Shown: positions 7,561 to 15,428 of the stretch, piece by piece
How positions within the stretch are numbered: position 1 is the first letter of the stretch
Layout: the number at the start of each line of letters is the position of its first letter
Source: Planctomyces sp.
GTDB taxonomy: Bacteria; Planctomycetota; Planctomycetia; Planctomycetales; Planctomycetaceae
DNA: 32,839 nucleotides
NCBI GenBank assembly: GCA_027483405.1
Contig: JAIXUU010000354.1
Location: 1 to 32,839 of the forward strand
Direction of reading: 5' to 3'
Notes under the pieces: model-generated
Told to the model about the DNA's origin: nothing
Database searches by the model: none
Seen by the model: only the letters and a program-made list of their open reading frames with translations
Made by a program: the position numbers and the translations under genes

Positions 7561-9069
7561 CTAACTGCTGCGGACGGTCTGCACCATGGTCCAGAGCCAG
7601 GTAGGCACAAAAAAGAGTGTGATCACCATAGCCATACAGGCGACAGAAGCGATGATGGGAGCTGGTGCGTGAGAGCCATGATGCTCGTCGAGTGGTTCAC
7701 GCAGATACATGGCTCCGACAACCCGCAGATAGTACCACGAACCCATGGCGGCGTTGATGACCATGAAGAGGGCCAGCCAGCGATTGGAAACATCTCCCTG
7801 TGCCCAGGCCGCGAAGAAGAGATTCAATTTGGCCAGAAACCCGGCAGTGGGTGGCATCCCCGCCAGGCTGAACATGAAGACCATCAGCATCAGAGCCAGA
7901 CCTGGCCTGACACGGTGGAGTCCGGCCAGTTGATCCAACGTTTCGAGCGGTTTGTTATCTCGTTCCGCAGCAATCAGAACGGCGAAAGCACCAATGGTCA
8001 TCAAGCCATAGACTGCGAGATAAAAGAGCAGGGCTTCAATACCATCTGGAACCGATGTCGTGTGATGCCCGACATTGAGACCAACCAGCATGTAACCCAC
8101 ATGAGCCACCCCCGAATAGGCGAGCATCCGGCGCAGATCGTTTTGCAGAATCCCCAGGAAGTTCCCGACAAACATCGTGATCACCGAGAGCCACCAGAGC
8201 ATCGGGAGCATGACATCGGCCAGCAGCAGGCCCGGAGCAGCATCGACAACAGGTTCCAGCAGACGAATCAGTGCGATAAACCCGGCGAGCTTCGGGACAA
8301 ACGAGAGCAGGGCAGCACCACTGGCAGCAGAACCTTGAAACACATCGGGTGCATAAAAGTGGAAAGGGACGGCTGTCAGACGGAAGGCCAATCCCGCGAC
8401 CACGAAGACCATTCCCAGAATGGCCAGCACTGGTGTTTGATTACTGTTGGACAGTGCTGTTTGAATGGCCGGGAGATCGGTTGTTCCGGCCATGCCGTAA
8501 ATCAGGCTGAAGCCATAAAGCATAATGGCTGATGAGAAGACGCTGAGCAGGAAGTATTTGACACCCGCTTCCTGTGTGGCAGCATCTTTTCGAGGCAAAA
8601 ACAGGAACAGATATGTCGGGATACTGATCAGTTCGAGTGCCAGAAACAACGTGGTGAGATCGTTGGCCAGTGCCACGAGGTTGACACCCGCAGTGATGGC
8701 CAGCAGGCAGGCATGGCTCTCGGCAGCTTTACCATCTTCAATCTGAGACCAGTTGACCAGCACCAGCAGCAGGGCGGCAATCAGCATGACGCCCCGCACA
8801 TACCAGACAATGTTATCGACGCGAAAAGGCCCGGTGGTGACGACTTCTGTTGAGCCTGTCCACCAGAGATAAAGGGCTGTGCAGAGTGCTGCGATGGCAA
8901 TACCACCCCAGCGATGCCTGAGCCCTGGAAGAGCTCGACCACTCGGTGAAACAAGAAACGGGCCCACCAGAAAATTGATGCAGACCGTCCCCAGCAGCAC
9001 CAGTTCAGGAATAACCTTTCCTGCAGCACTGGTCACTGAAGAAATCATTGCGGCATCTGGCTGGCTCAT
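7561..9069 (-). CDS. nuoN: NADH-quinone oxidoreductase subunit N
   Basis: NuoN is one of the three antiporter-like membrane subunits that move protons in complex I. The 502-residue, highly hydrophobic product shows LALELISIPTYLFLF with the conserved membrane glutamate, then LAFRLTAVPFHFYAPDVFQG, then LLSFVPKLAGF, then NDLRRMLAYSGVAHVGYMLVG. The position usually held by a pumping lysine (FKLS.VPFH in E. coli, from memory) is arginine here; the second lysine (VPKLAGF) is present. The ATG start overlaps the nuoM stop by 4 bp (ATGA), implying translational coupling. It is the last nuo gene, followed by the Dabb gene. Very secure. Confidence 0.97.
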   Translation of the reverse strand: MSQPDAAMISSVTSAAGKVIPELVLLGTVCINFLVGPFLVSPSGRALPGLRHRWGGIAIAALCTALYLWWTGSTEVVTTGPFRVDNIVWYVRGVMLIAALLLVLVNWSQIEDGKAAESHACLLAITAGVNLVALANDLTTLFLALELISIPTYLFLFLPRKDAATQEAGVKYFLLSVFSSAIMLYGFSLIYGMAGTTDLPAIQTALSNSNQTPVLAILGMVFVVAGLAFRLTAVPFHFYAPDVFQGSAASGAALLSFVPKLAGFIALIRLLEPVVDAAPGLLLADVMLPMLWWLSVITMFVGNFLGILQNDLRRMLAYSGVAHVGYMLVGLNVGHHTTSVPDGIEALLFYLAVYGLMTIGAFAVLIAAERDNKPLETLDQLAGLHRVRPGLALMLMVFMFSLAGMPPTAGFLAKLNLFFAAWAQGDVSNRWLALFMVINAAMGSWYYLRVVGAMYLREPLDEHHGSHAPAPIIASVACMAMVITLFFVPTWLWTMVQTVRSS

Positions 9070-10865
9070 CGCCGCTCTCCTGTCTGAATCGAAGAAATTG
9101 TCTCGACTGCATGGTCAGACGTCACAATCGATGTGGCACTCGTCATGGCGAATGAGGGCTGTATTGCAGCTTTTTTCTGAACGATGACCTCATCTGGCTC
9201 CTGATAAATCACGGCGAGGGCTTTGACATCCGGCTCGATGAGGTTAAGCAGTGTCTGAGGGAAAAGTCCCAATCCCAGGCAGGCCAGAGCCAGAGGCCAG
9301 ATTGCCAGGCCTTCGCGAACTGTCAGATCAGACACATGTGAGTGATCACCGGCGGGTTCGCGGAGTGGACCGAACAACCCGACTTGAACCATTCGCAACA
9401 GATACCATGCACTCAAGACGACGCCCGTGGTGCCAATAACGGCATAGACGGCACTGACCTGGAACATCCCCAGCAGTGAGAGGATTTCGCCAATAAAGCC
9501 ATTGAGGCCGGGCAATCCGATACTGGCAAACGAGATGAAAACAAGAAGTGCGGACAGCACGGGAATGCGACTTGCCAGACCACCCAGATCGGTCAGCGAC
9601 CTCGTGTGATATCGCTCATGAATCATGCCCACGAGGGAGAAGAGAGCACCCGTCGCCAGACCATGATTGATCATCATGCAGATCCCGCCACTCAAGCCTT
9701 CGGCATTCAGGGCGAACAACCCGAGCATGCAGACCCCGAGGTGAGCAATCGAGCTGTAGGCCACCATCCGCTTGATATCTGTCTGGTGATAAGCACAGAG
9801 CGAGCCATAGACCACGCCGATAACTGCCAGTATCGCCACCAGTGGTTGGCCCACGGTGAGACTGGCGTCGGGAAGCATAGGGATCGCAATTCGCAAAAAG
9901 CCGTAGCAACCCAGCTTCAGCAGCACACCCGCCAGATCGACAGAGCCGGCCGTAGGAGCTTCCACATGCACCAGTGGCAACCAGGTGTGGAAGGGGAACA
10001 TGGGAACTTTAATCAGGAAGCCGGTGGCAATCAGCAGGAACAGAATGGTTTGTGTCTCGACAGGTAATGGCTGATCCTGCAGAGCCCGCGCCATATCGGG
10101 CATGGAGAATGGTGTGGAGATGCCAGTCAGGCTCTGAGTTTCGACCACCAGAGAGACCAGCCCCAGGAGCATGACAAGGCTGCCAGCCAGTGTGTAGATA
10201 AAGAATTTGCCAGCCGCATAACGACGTTTGGGGCCACCCCAGACACCAATGGTGAGGAAGAGTGGCAGCAGGGTGAATTCGAAGAATGCGTAGAACAGAA
10301 TGAGGTCATAAGCGAGAAAGACGCCAATCAGACCGGCTTCGAGAATGAGAATCCCTGCATAAAACTCAGCGGATCGCTCTCGAATTTCACTCCAGGAGAC
10401 GAGGATGGCAGAAACACAGAGGCCTGTGGTCAGCAGGATCATGGCCATCCCGAGGCCATCCAGCCCGAGATAAAATTCGAGATTGATGAAGTCGCCACTC
10501 GGAGAGCGGGCTGTGGAAGGATCTTGAGGCTTCGAAGTGCTGGCGGGGTTCTTCGACTCTTCTGGCGATTGTCCGCGAGCCACGTCTGGCGAAAGAGCTT
10601 CATGATTGACAACTGTGGGGGCAGGTGCGGGACTGGCCAAAGTCAGCCAGGTGTGCCGCCATTCCCAGCGCGTGGTGACCGGGCCTGGCTGCTGAGAAGT
10701 CGCGGGCAATTGATAGGCCACACTCCACGAAAGAATCAGCGTGGCGACCGTTGCCACCAGAGCAAAACCCCGTGCCCGCGCTGCTGTGGCTTTGGCATCG
10801 AGCACCAGCATCAACACGGCGGCTATAGCTGGTAGCAGCAACATGGCAAAGACCAGCGTTGTCAT
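9066..10865 (-). CDS. nuoM: NADH-quinone oxidoreductase subunit M
   Basis: This is an antiporter-like proton-channel subunit of complex I. The 599-residue product is longer than E. coli NuoM (509). Conserved features: YAFFEFTLLPLFLTIGVWGG with the key glutamate, KVPMFPFHTWLP with the key lysine, APTAGSVDLAG, and TDIKRMVAYSSIAHLG. Much of the extra length is a Pro/Ser/Glu-rich insertion of about 60 residues (about 80-140) before FINLEFYLGLDGLG, in an early loop. The motif after WLP reads LVH where DAH is usual. The start is ATG 10865; the upstream gap to nuoL is 92 bp and contains a perfect palindrome. Secure. Confidence 0.97.
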   Translation of the reverse strand: MTTLVFAMLLLPAIAAVLMLVLDAKATAARARGFALVATVATLILSWSVAYQLPATSQQPGPVTTRWEWRHTWLTLASPAPAPTVVNHEALSPDVARGQSPEESKNPASTSKPQDPSTARSPSGDFINLEFYLGLDGLGMAMILLTTGLCVSAILVSWSEIRERSAEFYAGILILEAGLIGVFLAYDLILFYAFFEFTLLPLFLTIGVWGGPKRRYAAGKFFIYTLAGSLVMLLGLVSLVVETQSLTGISTPFSMPDMARALQDQPLPVETQTILFLLIATGFLIKVPMFPFHTWLPLVHVEAPTAGSVDLAGVLLKLGCYGFLRIAIPMLPDASLTVGQPLVAILAVIGVVYGSLCAYHQTDIKRMVAYSSIAHLGVCMLGLFALNAEGLSGGICMMINHGLATGALFSLVGMIHERYHTRSLTDLGGLASRIPVLSALLVFISFASIGLPGLNGFIGEILSLLGMFQVSAVYAVIGTTGVVLSAWYLLRMVQVGLFGPLREPAGDHSHVSDLTVREGLAIWPLALACLGLGLFPQTLLNLIEPDVKALAVIYQEPDEVIVQKKAAIQPSFAMTSATSIVTSDHAVETISSIQTGERR

Positions 10866-10903
10866 AGTTTTCCAACCTTCACTCGAACTACTGGCTCATT
10901 CAC

Positions 10904-10917
10904 TCTGATCGATCAGA
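10904..10917. repeat. Perfect 14-bp palindrome in the nuoL-nuoM gap
   Basis: TCTGATCGATCAGA is a perfect dyad with no spacer, centred between the nuoL stop and the nuoM start. It could be a protein-binding site or chance. As RNA it could not form a stable hairpin without sacrificing its centre, so a DNA-level role would be more natural. Confidence 0.45.
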
Positions 10918-10957
10918 ACCCGATTCGATTTGCTTGATGCGACTAAGAATTCAAATG

Positions 10958-13048
10958 TCAGGTCACACTGGCGATGGCTCTTAAAACACTGGCCAATGCC
11001 ACAATCACACCCAGCAGCATGACGGCTGCATACGAACTGACGAGTCCATTTTGTAATGGCCGAATCATCCCCCCCGCAATGATCGGGATGAGTCCGACGG
11101 CATCCACAATTTTGTCGAGGATCATGCGATCAACAAATTCACAGACAGCCGACAAAGTCGCCATAGGGCGGACAATCAAGGCTCCATAGAGCTGATCCAG
11201 GTACAGCCCGTTGAGGGAAACATTTTCCCACAGGTTGAGTGGTCGAGCATCTGAGTACTCGGCACGAGTGGCTTTACCATAGATGGTATATGCCAATCCG
11301 ATGCCACCCAGCGCCAGGATTGTGCTCAAAACCATCATGCCCACATTCATCCCTGCGGGAGCAGCCGTGGGGAAATTGGGGGTCATTTCAATGTAGTGAG
11401 CATAGATGTGTGTGGGGCCAAGAATCAGACCAGCGACAACAGCCAGTGCCGCCAGGATGTAGAGCGGAATGGCCATGGCCGGTGAGGCATCGTGAGGATG
11501 ATGACCGGCTTCTTCTGGAAATCGTTCCGGGCCATGGAAAGTGAGATAGTAAGCGCGGAATGTATAGAACGCGGTGAGAAGACTTGTCAGCAGACCGACA
11601 CCCAGGATCAGGTAGAAGTAGGTTTTGTAATCGCCGGTCTGAGTCGCTTCCCAGACCACAGCCAGAATTTCGTCTTTACTCCAGAAGCCGGAGAGGAGCG
11701 GGAAGCCAGCCAGTGCCAATGCCCCGCACAGGAAGGTGATATGCGTGATGGGAAGTGCTTTCCTTAAGCCGCTGAAGCGGCGCATGTCGATGACATCCCC
11801 CATGGCATGCATCACGCTCCCGGCTGCCAGGAAGAGAACGGCTTTGAAAAACGCATGAGTCAGCAGGTGAAACATGGCGAAGGTTTCGGCATGAGCCGCC
11901 AGGGCAGGACTCGCTGCGGCGGCTCCTAAAGCCATGAACATGTAACCGAGTTGACTGACTGTGGAGTACGCCAGCACGCGTTTAAGGTCGTACTGGCAAA
12001 GTGCTGTGATCGCCGCCACCAGAGCAGTGATTGCCCCCACACCGGCCACGACAAGCTGTGCAGTTGGCGAATGGACAAAAATCGGCGTGGTGCGGGCAAT
12101 CAGATAAACACCGGCAGTCACCATCGTGGCGGCATGGATCAGCGCACTGACGGGAGTGGGGCCTTCCATCGCATCGGGAAGCCAGACATGCAAAGGGAAC
12201 TGTGCCGACTTACCAATCGCCCCCAGGAGTAGCAGCAAGGCAATCGTGGTGATCAAGCCGGGCTGAGCAGCGGCCAGTTCGGCCAGCCTGGTGGGATCGA
12301 GAACAGTTTCAAAATCTACTGAGCCAAAGGTGCGGTAAATCAGGAAAATGGCCGTCATCAGACCGAAGTCCCCAATTCGATTCACCACAAAGGCCTTGCG
12401 GGCCGCTGCTGCGGCTGAAGGTTTGTGATACCAATGGCCAATGAGCAGATAGGAGCAAAGCCCGACAGCTTCCCAGAAGATAAAGACTTCAATGAAGTTC
12501 CCCGCCAGTACAAGCATGTTCATGGAGAAGACGAACAGAGCCATCGCTCCAAAGAAGCGGGGATAGCCTTTGTCGCCATGCATGTAGCTCGATGCAAAAA
12601 TCGCCACCAGCAGACTGACAAAGTTGACCATCACGAGCATGAGGGCTGTCATCGCGTCGGCTCGGAGCACGATATCGACAGTCAACCCGCCCACAGACAT
12701 CCAGCGATAGACTTCAAAAATGTAAGCTTTATGGGCTGGCCCATGATGCTCACCGGTTGCTGAAGCAGGGTTTTCCGAAGCCATCAACGAGACGGGCTTT
12801 ACCAGGCTTTCGCCAGATGTCTCGATGGGAGTTGTCTGGCTGTGAGCGGCGGGTGAATCGACGACTGAACCGGGAACGACGACGAAGAGGACATAGGCAG
12901 CCGCCACCAATGAAAGTGCCAGGGCGAGCACAACGGGCCGGTGGGCTGTTGTGCGGCGGACAACCTGAGCGACTGTGCCGCACCAGATGGCGGCAGCCAG
13001 AGGTGCAGCGGGAATCGTCGCCAGGGCGATGTCAGACCAGTTTGCCAC
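10958..13048 (-). CDS. nuoL: NADH-quinone oxidoreductase subunit L
   Basis: This is the distal antiporter-like subunit of complex I carrying the long lateral helix. Motifs: IFWEAVGLCSYLLIGHW (glutamate), GKSAQFPLHVWLPDAMEGP (lysine and following motif), TPVSALIHAATMVTAGVYL, and YDLKRVLAYSTVSQLGYM. The track ORF begins at 13159, but its first 37 residues are hydrophilic and unlike NuoL. I choose GTG 13048 (VANWSDIALATIP), preceded by the Shine-Dalgarno-like AAAGGAAGTAAGG. This gives 696 residues, still longer than E. coli NuoL (613). Part of the excess is a Ser/Thr/Pro/His-rich insertion (about residues 75-120) before YRWMSVGGL. There is a 217-bp gap to nuoK. Secure; the start is well supported. 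Confidence 0.96.
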   Translation of the reverse strand: MANWSDIALATIPAAPLAAAIWCGTVAQVVRRTTAHRPVVLALALSLVAAAYVLFVVVPGSVVDSPAAHSQTTPIETSGESLVKPVSLMASENPASATGEHHGPAHKAYIFEVYRWMSVGGLTVDIVLRADAMTALMLVMVNFVSLLVAIFASSYMHGDKGYPRFFGAMALFVFSMNMLVLAGNFIEVFIFWEAVGLCSYLLIGHWYHKPSAAAAARKAFVVNRIGDFGLMTAIFLIYRTFGSVDFETVLDPTRLAELAAAQPGLITTIALLLLLGAIGKSAQFPLHVWLPDAMEGPTPVSALIHAATMVTAGVYLIARTTPIFVHSPTAQLVVAGVGAITALVAAITALCQYDLKRVLAYSTVSQLGYMFMALGAAAASPALAAHAETFAMFHLLTHAFFKAVLFLAAGSVMHAMGDVIDMRRFSGLRKALPITHITFLCGALALAGFPLLSGFWSKDEILAVVWEATQTGDYKTYFYLILGVGLLTSLLTAFYTFRAYYLTFHGPERFPEEAGHHPHDASPAMAIPLYILAALAVVAGLILGPTHIYAHYIEMTPNFPTAAPAGMNVGMMVLSTILALGGIGLAYTIYGKATRAEYSDARPLNLWENVSLNGLYLDQLYGALIVRPMATLSAVCEFVDRMILDKIVDAVGLIPIIAGGMIRPLQNGLVSSYAAVMLLGVIVALASVLRAIASVT

Positions 13049-13147
13049 AGCCTTACTTCCTTTATTTTTCGACTCGAAACCAGGCTTCGAGTGGACTCTG
13101 CAATCTGCTTTTATGAACACTGCCTGTGAATCGAGGCCCACTCTGTG

Positions 13148-13193
13148 GGTTAAACTCATCAGGCTCTATCTTGAGGTTAAACCCATCGGACTC
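13148..13193. repeat. Two imperfect direct repeats in the nuoK-nuoL gap
   Basis: GGTTAAACTCATCAGGCTC at 13148-13166 is followed 27 bp later by GGTTAAACCCATCGGACTC at 13175-13193, matching at 16 of 19 positions. They lie upstream of the chosen nuoL start within the 217-bp nuoK-nuoL spacer, one of the longer gaps in the operon. Their role is unknown; they may be debris of a local duplication. Confidence 0.4.
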
Positions 13194-13265
13194 ATCTCAG
13201 TCGGGTCGATCGCTATGGACGACATAATGACCTGTGACCAGACAGACGCTTGGATTCGAATCTGT

Positions 13266-13742
13266 TCAGGCTTTGGCCCCCTTGCCACTCACCTGTGAAT
13301 TTGACAATACGGGTGTCACGACATGGCCATCGGCACCAATCACTGGACGGCGGCCGGCGGGAACAAGTTTGGGAAGTGGTTCTGCAGGAGGTTCAATTTC
13401 ACGCGATGCCGAATCGGCCATCGGTGGCATGAGTTCCTCTTCGCCCAAAGTCGTCCACAGCCGAATATCGAGCGAGCGGGTTCGCTGGTAGAGAGCCAGA
13501 ATAATCGCGAGTGATAAACCAGCTTCACATGCCGCAATGGTCAGGACAAAAATTGTCAGCGCCTGACCGTCATGCTGGCCATGATACTGGCTGAACGCGG
13601 TCAGGTTGACGGAGACACCGTGAAGCATCAGTTCCGATGAGAGCATCATCAGGATCAGATTGCGGCGTGTGAGAAAGCCGATTGCACCCAGGCCGAAGAG
13701 CAAGGCACCCACGACAAGGTAATGGGAAGGATCAGGACTCAT
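13266..13742 (-). CDS. nuoK: NADH-quinone oxidoreductase subunit K with long C-terminal tail
   Basis: The first 100 residues are a standard three-helix NuoK: YLVVGALLFGLGAIGFLTRRN, LILMMLSSELMLHGVSVNL with the conserved membrane glutamate, and LTIFVLTIAACEAGLSLAIILALYQ with the second glutamate. The protein does not stop there. It continues for nearly 60 hydrophilic, Pro/Glu-rich residues (LGEEELMPP to SGKGAKA), giving 158 residues against about 100 normally. The ATG start overlaps the nuoJ stop by 4 bp. Subunit identity is secure. The tail is not explained by overlap with nuoL and would lie outside the membrane. Confidence 0.95.
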   Translation of the reverse strand: MSPDPSHYLVVGALLFGLGAIGFLTRRNLILMMLSSELMLHGVSVNLTAFSQYHGQHDGQALTIFVLTIAACEAGLSLAIILALYQRTRSLDIRLWTTLGEEELMPPMADSASREIEPPAEPLPKLVPAGRRPVIGADGHVVTPVLSNSQVSGKGAKA

Positions 13743-14467
13743 AAACTCCCCTGTGGACGGCGAGGTGCAATCGCAATGGCACCAATGGTAGCCACGAGTA
13801 GAACTGTTCCAGCGAGTTCGACTGCAAACAAGTAATCGGTGAAGAGCGACCGGCCCACGCCACCTGGCGAACCGAGATCATTTTCAACGGGCAGTGAAGA
13901 AACGTGAAGTGCCGTTCGATCGACTGAAAGTCTGGAAGACTCTGGCCCGAAAGTTTTTTCGATCCCCAGGAGCATCGTCCCCACAAGCAGGCAGCCAAGC
14001 ACAGTGGCGAGGAAAGGTTGTTGAGGAATGCGATCGTAGCCTGATCCCTGCTCCTGCTGAGCCAGCATGATCACGAAGACGAAGGTGACGACGATGGCAC
14101 CGGCATAGACGATGATCGTGACAGCCGCCAGGAATGGGGCTGAGTTGATAACAAACAGACCACAGACTCCCAGTGTGGCGACAGCAAACCACAAGGCGGC
14201 ATAGACCGGATTTCGCTGAGTCGTCATCAGCAGGCCGCCCAGGACAGCCGTCCCGCCAGCCATGTAAAACAGGAGATCACGAACAATATCACCTGTCGGC
14301 TGTAGAAATACCCAACCTAGACCAGCCAATGTGACTGGCAGCAGGAGAAAGCCCGGAATCCCTGACTTGCGGCCAGTCGATGGAAACAACAGGAGAATGT
14401 TCGCCCCCAGCAGGACGAGCGTTACGATTAAAGCGATGTTCTCAGAAACCCAGTTCATAGACTGCAT
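13739..14467 (-). CDS. nuoJ: NADH-quinone oxidoreductase subunit J
   Basis: This is a five-helix membrane subunit of complex I next to NuoK and NuoH. Conserved features: a helix around MAGGTAVLGGLLMTTQRNPVYAALWF, then VCGLFVINSAPFLAAVTIIVYAGAIVVTFVFVIMLAQQ, which carries the signature YAGAI.V.F.FVIML. The 242-residue product has a hydrophilic loop before the last helix and a short basic tail. It overlaps nuoK by 4 bp and is separated from nuoI by 210 bp. Start at 14467. Secure. Confidence 0.96.
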   Translation of the reverse strand: MQSMNWVSENIALIVTLVLLGANILLLFPSTGRKSGIPGFLLLPVTLAGLGWVFLQPTGDIVRDLLFYMAGGTAVLGGLLMTTQRNPVYAALWFAVATLGVCGLFVINSAPFLAAVTIIVYAGAIVVTFVFVIMLAQQEQGSGYDRIPQQPFLATVLGCLLVGTMLLGIEKTFGPESSRLSVDRTALHVSSLPVENDLGSPGGVGRSLFTDYLFAVELAGTVLLVATIGAIAIAPRRPQGSL

Positions 14468-14677
14468 TCAAAGAGAAAGAGAAGTTCCGTCATTAAAACT
14501 GTGATGCAAGCATGAGCAAAGTTCTGCAAAGCGTTCCGGGAGTCCGACAGGCAAGGGACTTAGATCGAGTTCTGTGCCCCAGAGTATGTTCCTCCCGCTG
14601 CTCCCTCAAGTCATCCAAGGCAATTCATTCGCCAAATGAGAAGTTGATTCGAGAAATCAAAGGCGACTTGGCCATAT

Positions 14678-15346
14678 TCAGCCCTGCTTAATCACATCGG
14701 TGGATACGGGTTCGGAGGCCTTGTCACCTTGGGGAATCTGGGTGGCAGGGCCCACTTGAGGTAAGGAGGTGAAGTCTGAAGCAGGGCCCAGGATACCACG
14801 ATGAGTGCGGATGGGGTCTCGGGGGTTATCTTTGGTTTGATCAAAGACTTCGAGCAGCTTTTCTTTATTGAACTTCATTTCCTGGCGGGTCAGCCCCGTC
14901 AGATCGTAGATGTGGGTCAATTCGATGGAATCAACAGGGCAGGCTTCTTCGCACATTCCACAGTAAATGCACTTGAGTTCGTCAATGACGAAAGATTTGG
15001 GACGCTTGTCGCGGTCGGCCCAGAGTGGGTCATCTTTGGGAGCTTCTTCGGCGACAATATCAATGCAACGTGCAGGACAGGCGGTCGAGCACATCATGCA
15101 GGCGACGCATTTCACCCGGCCTTTGTCGTCGCGATTCAGGCGATGAACACCACGGTAATTCAGTGGCAGATCGGGCTTTTCCTCGGGGTATTGCTGTGTG
15201 ACAGGTTTGAAATCGGTCACATGCCGCAAAGAATTCTTGAGGCCACTGAAAATGGCGGGCAGAAATGTCGATTCCCAGAATCCCATTTCTGGCTCTTCCA
15301 TCCAGACGACATCGTCATTCGAGATCGGTGTGAGTTCTTCAGCCAT
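14678..15346 (-). CDS. nuoI: NADH-quinone oxidoreductase subunit I (two 4Fe-4S clusters)
   Basis: NuoI carries the two tetranuclear iron-sulfur clusters (N6a, N6b) that pass electrons toward NuoB. Both ferredoxin motifs are intact: CVACMMCSTACP (about residues 81-92) and CIYCGMCEEACP (about 130-141). The 222-residue product has an N-terminal stretch before the amphipathic anchoring region and a C-terminal extension (PASDFTSLPQVGP onward) beyond the usual core. ATG start at 15346, with a weak AGG upstream. A gap of 82 bp separates it from nuoH. Secure. Confidence 0.97.
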   Translation of the reverse strand: MAEELTPISNDDVVWMEEPEMGFWESTFLPAIFSGLKNSLRHVTDFKPVTQQYPEEKPDLPLNYRGVHRLNRDDKGRVKCVACMMCSTACPARCIDIVAEEAPKDDPLWADRDKRPKSFVIDELKCIYCGMCEEACPVDSIELTHIYDLTGLTRQEMKFNKEKLLEVFDQTKDNPRDPIRTHRGILGPASDFTSLPQVGPATQIPQGDKASEPVSTDVIKQG

Positions 15347-15428
15347 GGGGCACCTGAAAAATGTCTGCCTGTGGTTATGAGCAGTTTGATGTCAAAAAAG
15401 GATTACTGCGGAAATTGAAAATTTGCCA

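Noticed and set aside
7669-8532. 287-residue plus-strand ORF opposite nuoN
   Set aside because: It is a hydrophilic Gln/His/Arg-rich translation with no domain, entirely antisense to nuoN.
13049-13159. 37-residue N-terminal extension of NuoL in the ORF track
   Set aside because: It is hydrophilic and unlike NuoL, while GTG 13048 has a clear AAAGGAAGTAAGG site upstream.
13250-13275. tRNA-like T-loop sequence (GGATTCGAATCTG)
   Set aside because: There is no acceptor stem or anticodon arm around it; it is only a short T-arm look-alike.
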